Assembly: GCF_014217255.1 (NCBI RefSeq)
Contig: NZ_CP059404.1
Coordinates: 496,001-560,000 of the forward strand
Source of the DNA: Corynebacterium incognita
GTDB taxonomy: Bacteria; Actinomycetota; Actinomycetes; Mycobacteriales; Mycobacteriaceae
Reading direction: 5' to 3'
Length of the DNA: 64,000 nucleotides
Part shown: positions 17,131 to 26,277 of the stretch, in pieces
Layout: the number at the start of each line of letters is the position of its first letter
How positions within the stretch are numbered: position 1 is the stretch's first letter
Notes under the pieces: generated by a model
Database searches by the model: none
Told to the model about the DNA's origin: nothing
The model's input: the letters and a program-made list of their open reading frames with translations, nothing else
Made by a program: the position numbers and the translations under genes

Positions 17131-18897
17131 ATGGCACTGAAGACTGCGTTGGAAATTGAAGCGAAATTCAGCGTGGCTGAAGATACCATCGTTCCCGACC
17201 TCACCTCCCTGGCCGCCGTCGAGGCGGTCACCACCATCCGCACTCACCAGCTCTCGGCCATCTACTACGACACCGAGGATCTGCGCCTGACGCGCAACAA
17301 GATCACCCTGCGCCGCCGCACGGGCGGCAAGGACGACGGCTGGCACATCAAGCTGCCGGGCACCCAGGGCCGCGTGGAGTTACACGCGGAGATGGGCGAG
17401 CCTGTCGACGGCCAGTACCAGGTCCCGGAGGAGTTGCTCTCCCAGGTCCGCGCCGTCGTGCGCAACCAGCCGCTCGTCCCGGTGGCGCAGGTGGACAACA
17501 ACCGGATTGAAAGCGACTTCGCGAACGCCGCGGGCAAGCCGGTGTGTGAGTTCTGCGACGACCGCGTGACCGCGTGGTCCTTCCTGCCGGACGGCCAGCA
17601 GACCACCTGGCGCGAGTGGGAGGTGGAACTGGCCGGTGAGTACAACGGCTCCGAGGAGGGCAACGTGGTGCTGCGCGCGGCGACGTCGCTGTTGATTGGC
17701 GCGGGCGCGCGCCTGTCCTCGTCGCCGTCCAAGCTGGCGCAGGCGCTCGGCGACTCGGCGCAGTCCGCGCCGCTGCCATCATCACTACAGGTGGCACAGG
17801 TGGACGAGGACTCCCCCGCCGCGGCGGTCATCACGGCTTTGAGCGCGAACCGGGACAAGCTCGTGGAATACGATCCGAAGGTGCGCCGCGACGAATGGGA
17901 TTCGGTGCACCAGATGCGCGTGGCTACCCGCGAGCTGCGCAGCCACATGCAGACGTTCCGCGGCGTCATCGGCGGCGAGGACATCGACCACATCGAGTCC
18001 GAGCTCAAGCTGCTGGCCGGCATGCTGGGCAAGGCGCGCGACGCGGAGGTCGTGGAGGAACGTTGGCAGTCCCTGCTCGCCGCGGAGGATTCCGGGGTGC
18101 TGGATGAGGAGACCCGCCAGCACATCGCCACGGACATGGGCGACGAGTACCGCCGCGCGCACCGCCACGTGGTGGCCGCGCTGAACTCCGAGCGCTACCT
18201 GGAGCTGCTGGAGTCCCTGGACCGCGTGCTGGTCAACCCGCCCGTGATGCAGAAGGACGCCGAGCTGCCGCAGCCCCTCGACGCCCCAGAGACGGACGCC
18301 GCCGAAACCTCTTCCGACTACGAGCCGAAGCACGCCGTCGTCGCCGAGGCGGGCGTCGCGGACGAAGCGGGCATCACGGATGAGCCGGAGACCGAGGCAG
18401 CAGCCAAGGACGACAAGAAGCCCGAGGCGAAGCCAGAGCCAGAGGCGGACATGGAGACCGTGCTGGCGCAGCACCTCAATGAGGCCTACACCAAGCTGCT
18501 CAAGCGCCACGAGAAGGCGGTGAAGAACTGGGACAACGAGGAGCTCACGCTGCACGAGCGCGAGGAGTACTATCACGACATGCGCAAGGCGGCGAAGAAG
18601 CTGCGCTACGCTGCGGAGGCCGTGGGCTCGGCCACGAAGCTCAAGACCAAGCGCCTCTACGCCGCGTGCAAACAGCTGCAGTCCACGCTGGGCGACTTCC
18701 AGGACTCCGTCACCTCGCGCGACAAGCTGCTAGAGCTCACCGAGCAGGCACGCCGCCGCGGCGAGGACACCTTCGGCTACGGCCTGCTGTACCAGCGCGA
18801 GCGCCAGATTGGCCTGCAGGCGCTGGAGGACTACAACGAGGACGTCAAGGCTATTAAGTCGGCGTTCAAGCCGCTGAAGAAGAAGCTGAAGAAGTAA
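17131..18897 (+). CDS. CYTH-CHAD domain protein
   Basis: 588 residues; AAGGAG precedes the ATG. The N-terminal CYTH (triphosphate tunnel) domain begins with the EIEAKF signature at 8-13 and continues YYDTEDLRLTRNKITLRRR. The C-terminal CHAD domain has conserved His/Arg helices (DSVHQMRVATRELRSHMQTF near 257, EYYHDMRKAAKKLRYAAEA near 487). CYTH acts on inorganic or organic triphosphates, and CHAD binds polyphosphate. A low-complexity acidic Ala/Glu/Pro/Lys insert (about 385-445) splits CHAD. The protein probably associates with polyphosphate granules. Confidence 0.9.
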   Translation: MALKTALEIEAKFSVAEDTIVPDLTSLAAVEAVTTIRTHQLSAIYYDTEDLRLTRNKITLRRRTGGKDDGWHIKLPGTQGRVELHAEMGEPVDGQYQVPEELLSQVRAVVRNQPLVPVAQVDNNRIESDFANAAGKPVCEFCDDRVTAWSFLPDGQQTTWREWEVELAGEYNGSEEGNVVLRAATSLLIGAGARLSSSPSKLAQALGDSAQSAPLPSSLQVAQVDEDSPAAAVITALSANRDKLVEYDPKVRRDEWDSVHQMRVATRELRSHMQTFRGVIGGEDIDHIESELKLLAGMLGKARDAEVVEERWQSLLAAEDSGVLDEETRQHIATDMGDEYRRAHRHVVAALNSERYLELLESLDRVLVNPPVMQKDAELPQPLDAPETDAAETSSDYEPKHAVVAEAGVADEAGITDEPETEAAAKDDKKPEAKPEPEADMETVLAQHLNEAYTKLLKRHEKAVKNWDNEELTLHEREEYYHDMRKAAKKLRYAAEAVGSATKLKTKRLYAACKQLQSTLGDFQDSVTSRDKLLELTEQARRRGEDTFGYGLLYQRERQIGLQALEDYNEDVKAIKSAFKPLKKKLKK

Positions 18898-18920
18898 TCA
18901 ACGGCGCGCATCGGCGCGCA

Positions 18921-19139
18921 CTACCTCTCCCAGGAGGCCGGCTCACCCCAGTTGTCGTCGGCCTCCTCTTCTGCTTCCGCGGCCTTATTGCGCTGCTGCG
19001 CGATGTCGATGGCGTTGCGCGCCTCGGCCTCGGAATCGTACGGGCCCATGCGGTCATCCCACGAACCCTCTTTGCCCTGGGTAACCTCGCCGGTAGAGGG
19101 GTTGTAGTACCACTTTTGATCGTCGTTCATCGCGTTCAT
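18921..19139 (-). CDS. small SPOR-like corynebacterial protein
   Basis: 72 residues; AAGGAG lies 8 bases before ATG 19139. KWYYNPSTGEVTQGKEGSW, then RMGPYDSEAEARNAIDIA, is the conserved pattern of a short corynebacterial/mycobacterial family often annotated SPOR-domain protein. The second part ends in an acidic Ala/Glu tail (AEAEEEADDNWGEPASWE). Convergent with the CYTH-CHAD gene. Function unknown. Confidence 0.8.
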   Translation of the reverse strand: MNAMNDDQKWYYNPSTGEVTQGKEGSWDDRMGPYDSEAEARNAIDIAQQRNKAAEAEEEADDNWGEPASWER

Positions 19140-19339
19140 GGTCGTGACTCCTTAAGACTGTCGGTTCAGGGATATGGGTTATATTGGTCGATGTTGCGTT
19201 CCGCGGGCCATCGCTGGGCGCGGCTCGTGTTCACCAACCCGTGTTGTCCTAGGGTACTTAAAAAACCGGGTCGCCTAGCCCCGCCGCCCGCTGTTGCCTC
19301 ACCGCCGCACCTACATACATTGAAGGAGACTGGTCACAC

Positions 19340-20656
19340 ATGCCTTTGTGGCACACCGCGCAAGAATCGGCCGCCCAGCGCGTCACCCGCGCCCACGAGG
19401 AGGACACCGGCACCGCGCCGGCGCACGTGGCCAGCGCCCCTGCCACCTGGCCGCTCATCGGTGAGCACGTGGATCACTTCGGCGGCCTGACCCTAGTGGG
19501 GCTCAGCGATCTGCGCGCGGCGGCCGCGGTGAGCCCACGTCAAGATGACGTGATTTCCATCGTCTGCCACCAGCAGCGCGTGGATCCTAGTGGCAAGGAC
19601 GTCGAGCCGGAGGTCACCCACGGCAGCTCCTCGCTGGAGGAGGCCGCACAGCTGGCCGCCGCGCAGCAGCCGGAGCTGGATGACAACGGCCAGACCATCA
19701 CCCCGCCGGATCCCACCGGCGGCATCGTGCAACGCCTGGCGGGCATGGTGTACTCGATGGTCAACCGCCAGCTGCTCTCCCGGGACACCGCGGGCCTGGA
19801 TATCACGGTAGTCACGGACATCCCGGACGATGCCGGCCTGGGCAACGCCGCGGCCGTCGACACCGCGGTGGCGCTGGCGCTGCTGGGCGATTCGCCGGAG
19901 CTTTCCGACGCCCCGCTGCGCGCCCGCCTCGCCGACATTTGTGCGTCCTCAGCCGAGACCTTCTCCGAGTTTCCGGCCCTGCGCACCCGCTACTCCGCCG
20001 CCCTGCGCGGCGACGGCCAGAACATCACCGTGGTGGACTACGCAGACAATTCGGTCACTCACGCCCCGCACCCGCTGACCGACGAGCTCGCAGCGTTCGT
20101 GGTGGTGCCGCCGCCTAGCTCCGGAGACGCCTCCGCCGTCGCGCAGCGCCTGGAGGCCGCCCGCGATATCCGCCGCCGCCAGCGCTTTGTCAGCCAGGCC
20201 TGCCACGCGTTCGGCGCGGAATCTCTGCGCCTGCTCCCCGATGCCCCGCAGCGCGTGGTCGAGTGGCTCGAAGCCGTGCACCGCGTCCACGGCACCGAGG
20301 GCACCCCACGCACCGACGAGGCCGCGAGCTGGCTGAACTTCTACGAGGCCGAGACCGAGCGCGCCGAGTCCTTTGCCAAGGCCCTGCGCTCGCGCCGCGG
20401 CGCGGATCTCTTCCCGCTGCTCGCCGCCTCGCAGCGCAGCGTGGACGTGGATTACCAGCTAGGCGGCACCGAGGAGTTAGCGCAGCTGCTGACTCTGCGC
20501 GGCGCCGTAGCGGCCCGCGCGCTCACCGCAGGGACGTCAGCAGCCGTGGTGGCCTACGTCCCCGCGGCCAAGGCTCCCAACTTCGCCGCCGACGCCGCGG
20601 AGGACGGCTTCACCGTCGTCGCGCTCACAGCCGGAACCCCGGCGGGCCTGGATTAA
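19340..20656 (+). CDS. GHMP-kinase family protein, galactokinase-like but degenerate
   Basis: 438 residues. The galactokinase signature is recognisable as TWPLIGEHVDHFGG near 35 (usual form GRVNLIGEHTDYNGG). The ATP-binding GHMP motif reads PDDAGLGNAAAVDTA rather than PxGxGLSSSAA. The C-terminal glycine motif is ALTAGTSAAVVAY instead of GGGFGG. Corynebacterial homologues are annotated galK, but there are no galT or galE neighbours. Altered motifs leave catalysis in doubt. The 3' end overlaps the convergent RNB gene by 4 bases. Confidence 0.72.
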   Translation: MPLWHTAQESAAQRVTRAHEEDTGTAPAHVASAPATWPLIGEHVDHFGGLTLVGLSDLRAAAAVSPRQDDVISIVCHQQRVDPSGKDVEPEVTHGSSSLEEAAQLAAAQQPELDDNGQTITPPDPTGGIVQRLAGMVYSMVNRQLLSRDTAGLDITVVTDIPDDAGLGNAAAVDTAVALALLGDSPELSDAPLRARLADICASSAETFSEFPALRTRYSAALRGDGQNITVVDYADNSVTHAPHPLTDELAAFVVVPPPSSGDASAVAQRLEAARDIRRRQRFVSQACHAFGAESLRLLPDAPQRVVEWLEAVHRVHGTEGTPRTDEAASWLNFYEAETERAESFAKALRSRRGADLFPLLAASQRSVDVDYQLGGTEELAQLLTLRGAVAARALTAGTSAAVVAYVPAAKAPNFAADAAEDGFTVVALTAGTPAGLD

Positions 20657-22062
20657 TCCGCCGGCCAGGCGAACAGGACGTCGCGGGCCTGGGTGTCCGC
20701 CTTGACCAAGGACACGCTCTCCTCCCCGCCCTGCTGCGGAGCGCCCACGCAATTGGCGAGCACGGGCGGCTCGGGCACGAAGATGCGGGCCTTGTGCTTC
20801 TCCGCATCGCTGGTGAGGATCGTGGCGTGGAAGTTCTCCCCCACCCACGGCTGCAGCACGGTGGCCTCGGTGAGGTTCAGGCAGGCCTTGTCCACGGTGG
20901 ACGCCAGCTGGGTGGTGCGCCGCATGGATTCCAGCACGGCGTCGATACGCTCGAGCACCCATTGCGGCGGTTCCTGGTCGTTGGCCAGCGCCAGGCACAC
21001 CTCGGTGGCGAAGCGGTCCACAAGCCGACGCAGCGGCGCGGTGACGTGGGCGTAGTAGCCGCCGATGCCCGCGTGCACGGCCTCCTCCTCGCTGCCCACG
21101 CGCGCGTAGTCCGCGCCGCGCAGCAAGTGTAGGGTCTCGCGCATGAGTGCCATGCCGCGCGGGGTGTCCGCGTCCACGCTCATGAGAAATTCGCCGATGG
21201 AGCGCCCGCCGATCTCAAAGCCCAGCGCCTGCGCCTCCGCGCGGAACTGGGACTCGGTCTCCTCGCTGGCCGGGCGCAGGGTACGCAACAGGCCTGCGCC
21301 GCGGGACTGCATGAGCTGGCCCGCACACATGCCGGTGAGCAGTGAGATCTCCGAGTTGTAGTCCATGACCTCGTGGCGGGGCTCGATGATGAGCTCGTAA
21401 CCGCCTTGGTCGGATTCCACCACGCGCTGCGACGGCAGGCGCACGTTGACGGCCTGGCGGCGCAGGGCGGATTCCTGGCGTAGCTTGCCCACCTCGGGCA
21501 GCAGCGCGATAGACGGATGGACGGCACCGCGCTCGAGGTCGGCCTGCACGCCGTCGTAATCCAGGCGCGCCCGGGAGCGCACCAGCGCGCGCTCGACGTG
21601 GAAGTCTTCCACCTCGCCGACACCGTCGAGGTGGAAGGTCCACAACACACATGGCCTGTCCACGTCCGGGAGCAGCGAGCCCTTGCCCTCGGAGATCTCC
21701 GGCGGGTGCAGGCGCGCGGGCTCGTCGGGCAGGTAGATGGTCTGGCCGCGGCGCAGGGATTCCTCCTCCAGCGCGGAGCCCGGCGCGACGAACGCCGCGA
21801 CGTCGGCGATGGCGTAGACCACCGTGTACCCGGCGGGGCCTTCCGCGCCGCCCGTGGCCTCGATGTAGACCGCCTGGTCAAGGTCCTTTGAGCCCACCGG
21901 GTCGATGGTGACCAGGGGGATATCGCGGGCGTCGCGACGCGCATCGGCGTATCGATCCTCCGCCCGCGCTGCTTCCTCGCGCAGGGCCGGGTCAAAATCC
22001 GTAGGCACCTGGTACTCGGTGGCGATGTCGCGGAAGTTCAGTGGGGCCGCAAAGAGTTTCAT
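20653..22062 (-). CDS. RNB-domain 3'-5' exoribonuclease (RNase II/R family, compact form)
   Basis: 469 residues from ATG 22062 (MKLFAAPLNFRDIATEY). The RNB catalytic motif TIDPVGSKDLDQAVYIEA near 70-85 supplies the metal-binding aspartates, and YAHVTAPLRRLVDRFATE is the conserved C-terminal RNB helix. It lacks the long cold-shock and S1 extensions of E. coli RNase R, as usual for corynebacterial homologues. It degrades RNA processively in the cytoplasm. It lies just downstream of rnpB on the same strand. Confidence 0.9.
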   Translation of the reverse strand: MKLFAAPLNFRDIATEYQVPTDFDPALREEAARAEDRYADARRDARDIPLVTIDPVGSKDLDQAVYIEATGGAEGPAGYTVVYAIADVAAFVAPGSALEEESLRRGQTIYLPDEPARLHPPEISEGKGSLLPDVDRPCVLWTFHLDGVGEVEDFHVERALVRSRARLDYDGVQADLERGAVHPSIALLPEVGKLRQESALRRQAVNVRLPSQRVVESDQGGYELIIEPRHEVMDYNSEISLLTGMCAGQLMQSRGAGLLRTLRPASEETESQFRAEAQALGFEIGGRSIGEFLMSVDADTPRGMALMRETLHLLRGADYARVGSEEEAVHAGIGGYYAHVTAPLRRLVDRFATEVCLALANDQEPPQWVLERIDAVLESMRRTTQLASTVDKACLNLTEATVLQPWVGENFHATILTSDAEKHKARIFVPEPPVLANCVGAPQQGGEESVSLVKADTQARDVLFAWPAD

Positions 22063-22135
22063 AACCGCCCATTGTGCCAAAGGTGGCGCCATTGCCGCGG
22101 CCATGGGCGGGGCCACCAGCGGATAAGTTTATGTG

Positions 22136-22540
<405 letters not shown>

Positions 22541-22552
22541 CAGCGAATTATT

Positions 22553-23737
22553 CTAGCTCAACCCGGCCAGATGACCGCAATCGTTGAAGGACGTCACGGT
22601 GCCGCCGGGCTGGCCGGTGTTCCCGCCGTCAAAGAAGTCCACGGTGCTCAGCGACGCCGGGGACAAGAACATGCGGTGGAATACCGTGGGCCCGGCGTCG
22701 AGCCCCTGACGCAGGAAGGATTTGATGGGGTTGACGTGGGTGACCACCAGGACGGTCTTCCCAGCGAAGTCGCGCTGTAGCTGCTGGCGCGCGGCGCGGA
22801 CGCGGCGGTGCAGGGTCTGCAGGGATTCCCCGCCGGGCGGGGTGGCGGCGTTGTCGGTGAGCCAGCGCTCGTGCAGCTCAGGGTCGCGGGCGTGCGCCTC
22901 GGCAAAGGTCTTGCCGTCCCAGGCGCCGAAGTCAACTTCGATGAGCTCGGGCACCTCGCGCACCTCCAGCTCACCGGGCAGGACCTTGGCCACGACGGCC
23001 GCGGTCTCCTTACAGCGGCGCAGCGGGGAGCTAACGATGGCGTCGACGCGCAGCACGCCCCGCTCCACGCGGTGCGCGAGCTCCTGGGCCGCGGCCGCTG
23101 CTTGGCGACGCCCCGTCTCATCCAGCGCCGGGTCCGCGTGCCCGGCGTACTGCTTGGCGCGGGTCATCTCGGTCTGGCCGTGGCGTAGGAGCACGAAGCT
23201 GGTCACCTCGCCGCGGTCGAAGGAGAAGTCCCCCGCCGTCACCGGAGCCTCTGGGGTCTCCGGCGCGGGTTCTGGCTCAGCGCCGCCGACGATGCCCTCC
23301 GGATGCCCGCTCGCGGCGGCGTCCATGGCGTCGTTGCTCAGCGCGTCGGCCACTTTGTTTTTCGCGCGCGGGACCCATTCGAGGCTGAAGGAGTCGAAAT
23401 CGTTGATAATGCGGCGGGCCTCAAGAGCCAGTTTCTGCATGTCCGGGTGCTTGATTTTCCACCGGCCGTTGACCTGCTCCACCACGAGCTTGGAGTCCAT
23501 GTAGAACTCCACCTCTGCGGCCCCCAGCTCGCGGGCGGCCTCCAGCCCGCGCAACAGTCCGTGGTACTCGGCCACGTTGTTGGTGTGCTTCGTGCCCACA
23601 ACGTAGACGATTTCCTTGAGGATCGTCTGCCCGTCGCCGGAGTAGACCACCGTGCCGGAACCGGCCACACCGGGGTTACCGCGAGAACCGCCGTCGGCGT
23701 AAATATTGACCTTTGACACCTGCGCCACGCGCGTCAC
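22553..23737 (-). CDS. bifunctional RNase H type 1 / histidine phosphatase
   Basis: About 394 residues. The N-terminal RNase H1 domain begins VNIYADGGSRGNPG (first catalytic Asp) and includes NNVAEYHGLLRGLEAA (Glu), MDSKLVVEQVNG (Asp) and a late Asp in KVADALSNDAMD. A Pro/Glu-rich linker leads to a phosphoglycerate-mutase-like domain with FVLLRHGQTEMT (phospho-His) and VLVVTHVNPIKSFL. M. tuberculosis Rv2228c has the same fusion. GTG 23737 is the preferred start; GTG at 23728 or 23719 would shorten it slightly. The gene sits between rnpB and the zinc-ribbon gene. Confidence 0.9.
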   Translation of the reverse strand: MTRVAQVSKVNIYADGGSRGNPGVAGSGTVVYSGDGQTILKEIVYVVGTKHTNNVAEYHGLLRGLEAARELGAAEVEFYMDSKLVVEQVNGRWKIKHPDMQKLALEARRIINDFDSFSLEWVPRAKNKVADALSNDAMDAAASGHPEGIVGGAEPEPAPETPEAPVTAGDFSFDRGEVTSFVLLRHGQTEMTRAKQYAGHADPALDETGRRQAAAAAQELAHRVERGVLRVDAIVSSPLRRCKETAAVVAKVLPGELEVREVPELIEVDFGAWDGKTFAEAHARDPELHERWLTDNAATPPGGESLQTLHRRVRAARQQLQRDFAGKTVLVVTHVNPIKSFLRQGLDAGPTVFHRMFLSPASLSTVDFFDGGNTGQPGGTVTSFNDCGHLAGLS

Positions 23738-23756
23738 CTGTACTTTCTTTGTGAGT

Positions 23757-24482
23757 TTAAGCGGCGTTCGTGCGGACCAGGAAGCTGCCGCACTCCGGGC
23801 ATTCCGGCATCTCATCGGCCGGGGCGTTGCGGATGGCGGAGCGGTTGGCCGGCGGCAGCACAATGAAGCAGCCGTTGCAGGAGCGGCCGTTGAATTCCGC
23901 GACACCCACGAGGTTTTCCTGGCGCTGGGCGTCAAACTGCGCCACGGCGTCGGCAGGCAACTGCGCCCGCAGCTGCGCGATCTTCTCCTCGCGCGGGACC
24001 TCGTCCACCACCGGGGTGGCGTCGGCGGCGCGCTGAGCCAGCTCCACCTTGCGCTTAGCCTCGTCCACGCGGGCGCCGTGGACGTCCAGGTTCTGGCGCA
24101 GCGCGTGGATCTCGTTGTGCGCCTCCTGCAGCTCGCTCATCAGGTCGGCGATGCGGGATTTGGCCGAGTAGAGGTCGTGCTCAATGTCCTTACGGCGGGT
24201 GGGATCGGTCTCGGCGCCGAGCTGCTTTTTGTTGTCGGCTTCCCGACGCCGCAGCTTCCGCTCGTCCTCCTGGATACGCAGGATCTCCGCCTCCATGTCG
24301 TCGACCGCCATCTGCGCGGCGGCCGCGGCGTCCAGAGCGCGCTTGTGCTCATCCTTGGCGGCCTGCAGCTCCTCGGCCTCCACGTTGGTGGACGCGCTGT
24401 CCGGGGTGTTCTCCCCGCGGGAGAGGTTGGCTAGCTCCAGGAGCTTGAGCTGGGTGTCTTTGTCTAGTTTCATCACTGTCAT
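23757..24482 (-). CDS. C4-type zinc-ribbon coiled-coil protein
   Basis: 241 residues from ATG 24482 (AAGGA upstream). A long coiled coil (about 35-180, rich in E/K/A) is followed by a C-terminal zinc ribbon with two CxxC pairs: CNGCF and CPECGSFLVR. Homologues (Rv2229c) lie in the same position next to RNase H and the Nif3-like gene. The role is unknown; nucleic-acid binding is often proposed. Confidence 0.9.
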   Translation of the reverse strand: MTVMKLDKDTQLKLLELANLSRGENTPDSASTNVEAEELQAAKDEHKRALDAAAAAQMAVDDMEAEILRIQEDERKLRRREADNKKQLGAETDPTRRKDIEHDLYSAKSRIADLMSELQEAHNEIHALRQNLDVHGARVDEAKRKVELAQRAADATPVVDEVPREEKIAQLRAQLPADAVAQFDAQRQENLVGVAEFNGRSCNGCFIVLPPANRSAIRNAPADEMPECPECGSFLVRTNAA

Positions 24483-24493
24483 CGCAGCTTTCC

Positions 24494-25624
24494 TTACTGC
24501 GCGGGGTGCGCGCTGATGGTCCATGGGTCGGTGCGAATATCGATAACCTCACACCTTACGCCCGCGTGCTTTTCGACGATCCCTTGCGCCTGCTCACACC
24601 ACGGGAACTCGCTCGCCCAGTGCGCGGTGTCCACCACCGCGGGGCCGCCGGCGCGCAGGTGTTCGTCCACCGGGTGATGACGCAGGTCGGAGGTGACGAA
24701 GACGTCCACGCCGAGCGCGGCGGCCGCATCCAGGAAGGAGTCGCCGGAGCCAGACGACACCGCGACCTTCTTCACCAGGCGCTCCGGGTCGCCCGCGGCG
24801 CGCACGCCCCATTCAGTGGCGGGCAGGTTGTTAGCAACTTGTTGGGTGAACTCGCGCAGCGTCATCGCCTCCGGCAGCTCACCCACCCGGCCCAGCCCCT
24901 CGGCCTCGTCCACGTTCTCCAGGTGCGGCATCTCCACGACGTCGTACGCCGGGGTCTCGTAGGGGTGCGCGGATAACAGGGCGTCGATAAGCCCGGCGCG
25001 CCGGCGCCGCGGAGCCACGAACTCCACGCGGATCTCCTCGCCGCGGTGCAGCACCCCCACCTCGCCCTCGGCGGGAGCGGCACCGTCCTCGGGGCGGAAC
25101 TGGCCCTGGCCGGGGATGTCGAAGGCGCAGCGCGAGTAGTTGCCGATCTCCCCCGCCCCGGCGGCGAACAGAGCCTCCTTGACCTGCTCCGCGGCGGCAA
25201 CGGGAACGTGGACGCCCCACTTGTCCAGGCCCGGGCCCTCCTTCGGCGCGATGGGGCGGCCGGGGGTGATGCCGACGAGCTCGGCGAGCTTGTCATTGAC
25301 GCCAGGGCGCGCGGAATCAGCGTTGGTGTGCGCGGCGAACAGAGCCACGCCACCGCGGATGAGGGTGTGGATGACCTTGCCTTTTGGCGTGTTTGCGGCC
25401 ACCGAGTGCACGCCCCGCAACAGCAACGGATGGTGCACGACGAGCATGTCCGCACCCATCTCCACGGCGCGCTCGGCCACGGCGTGAGTGCAGTCCAGCG
25501 CGAAAGCCACGGTGTTCACTTCCGCGTCCGGGTCGCCGCAGATGAGTCCCACCTGGTCCCACTTCTCCGCCAAGTGCGGCGGGTAGGCCTCGTCCAAGAC
25601 CCTCACGATATCGGCAACATTCAT
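24494..25624 (-). CDS. Nif3-like dinuclear metal-centre protein
   Basis: 376 residues from ATG 25624 (MNVADIVRVLDEAYPPHLAEKWDQ would be the start; AAGGAG 11 bases upstream). Nif3/YbgI signatures are the VVHHPLLLRG metal-binding His pair near 65, AAHTNADSA, and the C-terminal TSDLRHHPVDEH and DTAHWASE. A central insert domain (about 130-230) is typical of the longer Nif3 form. Its biochemical role is unsettled. The gene stops 12 bases before the zinc-ribbon start, so the two form an operon. Confidence 0.9.
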   Translation of the reverse strand: MNVADIVRVLDEAYPPHLAEKWDQVGLICGDPDAEVNTVAFALDCTHAVAERAVEMGADMLVVHHPLLLRGVHSVAANTPKGKVIHTLIRGGVALFAAHTNADSARPGVNDKLAELVGITPGRPIAPKEGPGLDKWGVHVPVAAAEQVKEALFAAGAGEIGNYSRCAFDIPGQGQFRPEDGAAPAEGEVGVLHRGEEIRVEFVAPRRRRAGLIDALLSAHPYETPAYDVVEMPHLENVDEAEGLGRVGELPEAMTLREFTQQVANNLPATEWGVRAAGDPERLVKKVAVSSGSGDSFLDAAAALGVDVFVTSDLRHHPVDEHLRAGGPAVVDTAHWASEFPWCEQAQGIVEKHAGVRCEVIDIRTDPWTISAHPAQ

Positions 25625-25737
25625 GGTCAGCACTACTCCTTGGCGCTCGGGGGCATTACTGGACTATCCTAACTGCGTTCACCAATTATATGGCCCGTGC
25701 TCGCGGGCCCCAGCCAATATCAGGAGACGCCACGACG

Positions 25738-26244
25738 ATGCCCGCGCACACTTCCCCGGACGAACAAGAAGATTCCCGCCTCCACGTGGTCTTCGTGTGC
25801 ACGGGAAACATCTGCCGCTCCCCTATGGCTGAGGTGATCGTCCACGACGCCATCGAGAAGGAGATGCTCGACCTCGCGGCGCGGGTGAGCTCCTGCGGAA
25901 TCGGCGGCTGGCACGTGGGCCAGGGCGCGGATAAGCGCGCGGTAGCCGAGCTGCGCCGCGCGGGCCACGACGGCTCCAGCCACCTGGCCGCCCAGCTCGG
26001 CCCGGAACACATGGACGCTGACCTGCTCGTGGCGCTGGATACCGGCCACCGCTCGGAGCTCATCGCCCGCGGCGTTCCGGAGGACAAAGTGCGCCTGCTG
26101 CGTAGCTTCGACCCGGCCGCCGAACCTGAGGCATCCGTGGAAGACCCCTACTACGGCGGGCCGGAGGGTTTCACCGTCACCCGCGAACAGATCGAGGCGG
26201 CGGTTCCGGGCATCCTGGCGTGGATCCGCGAGCACGCCACTTAG
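25738..26244 (+). CDS. low-molecular-weight protein tyrosine phosphatase
   Basis: 168 residues from ATG 25738 (AGGAG ten bases upstream). The P-loop VFVCTGNICRSPMAE (CX5R) lies near residue 22 and the general-acid loop is DPYYGG near 142. It hydrolyses phosphotyrosine in the cytoplasm or after export. The gene has the same neighbours as mycobacterial ptpA (Nif3 region upstream, SURF1 downstream). Confidence 0.92.
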   Translation: MPAHTSPDEQEDSRLHVVFVCTGNICRSPMAEVIVHDAIEKEMLDLAARVSSCGIGGWHVGQGADKRAVAELRRAGHDGSSHLAAQLGPEHMDADLLVALDTGHRSELIARGVPEDKVRLLRSFDPAAEPEASVEDPYYGGPEGFTVTREQIEAAVPGILAWIREHAT

Positions 26245-26277
26245 AACTTTGCCCCGCCGGGGCTAGACTGAGTAACC

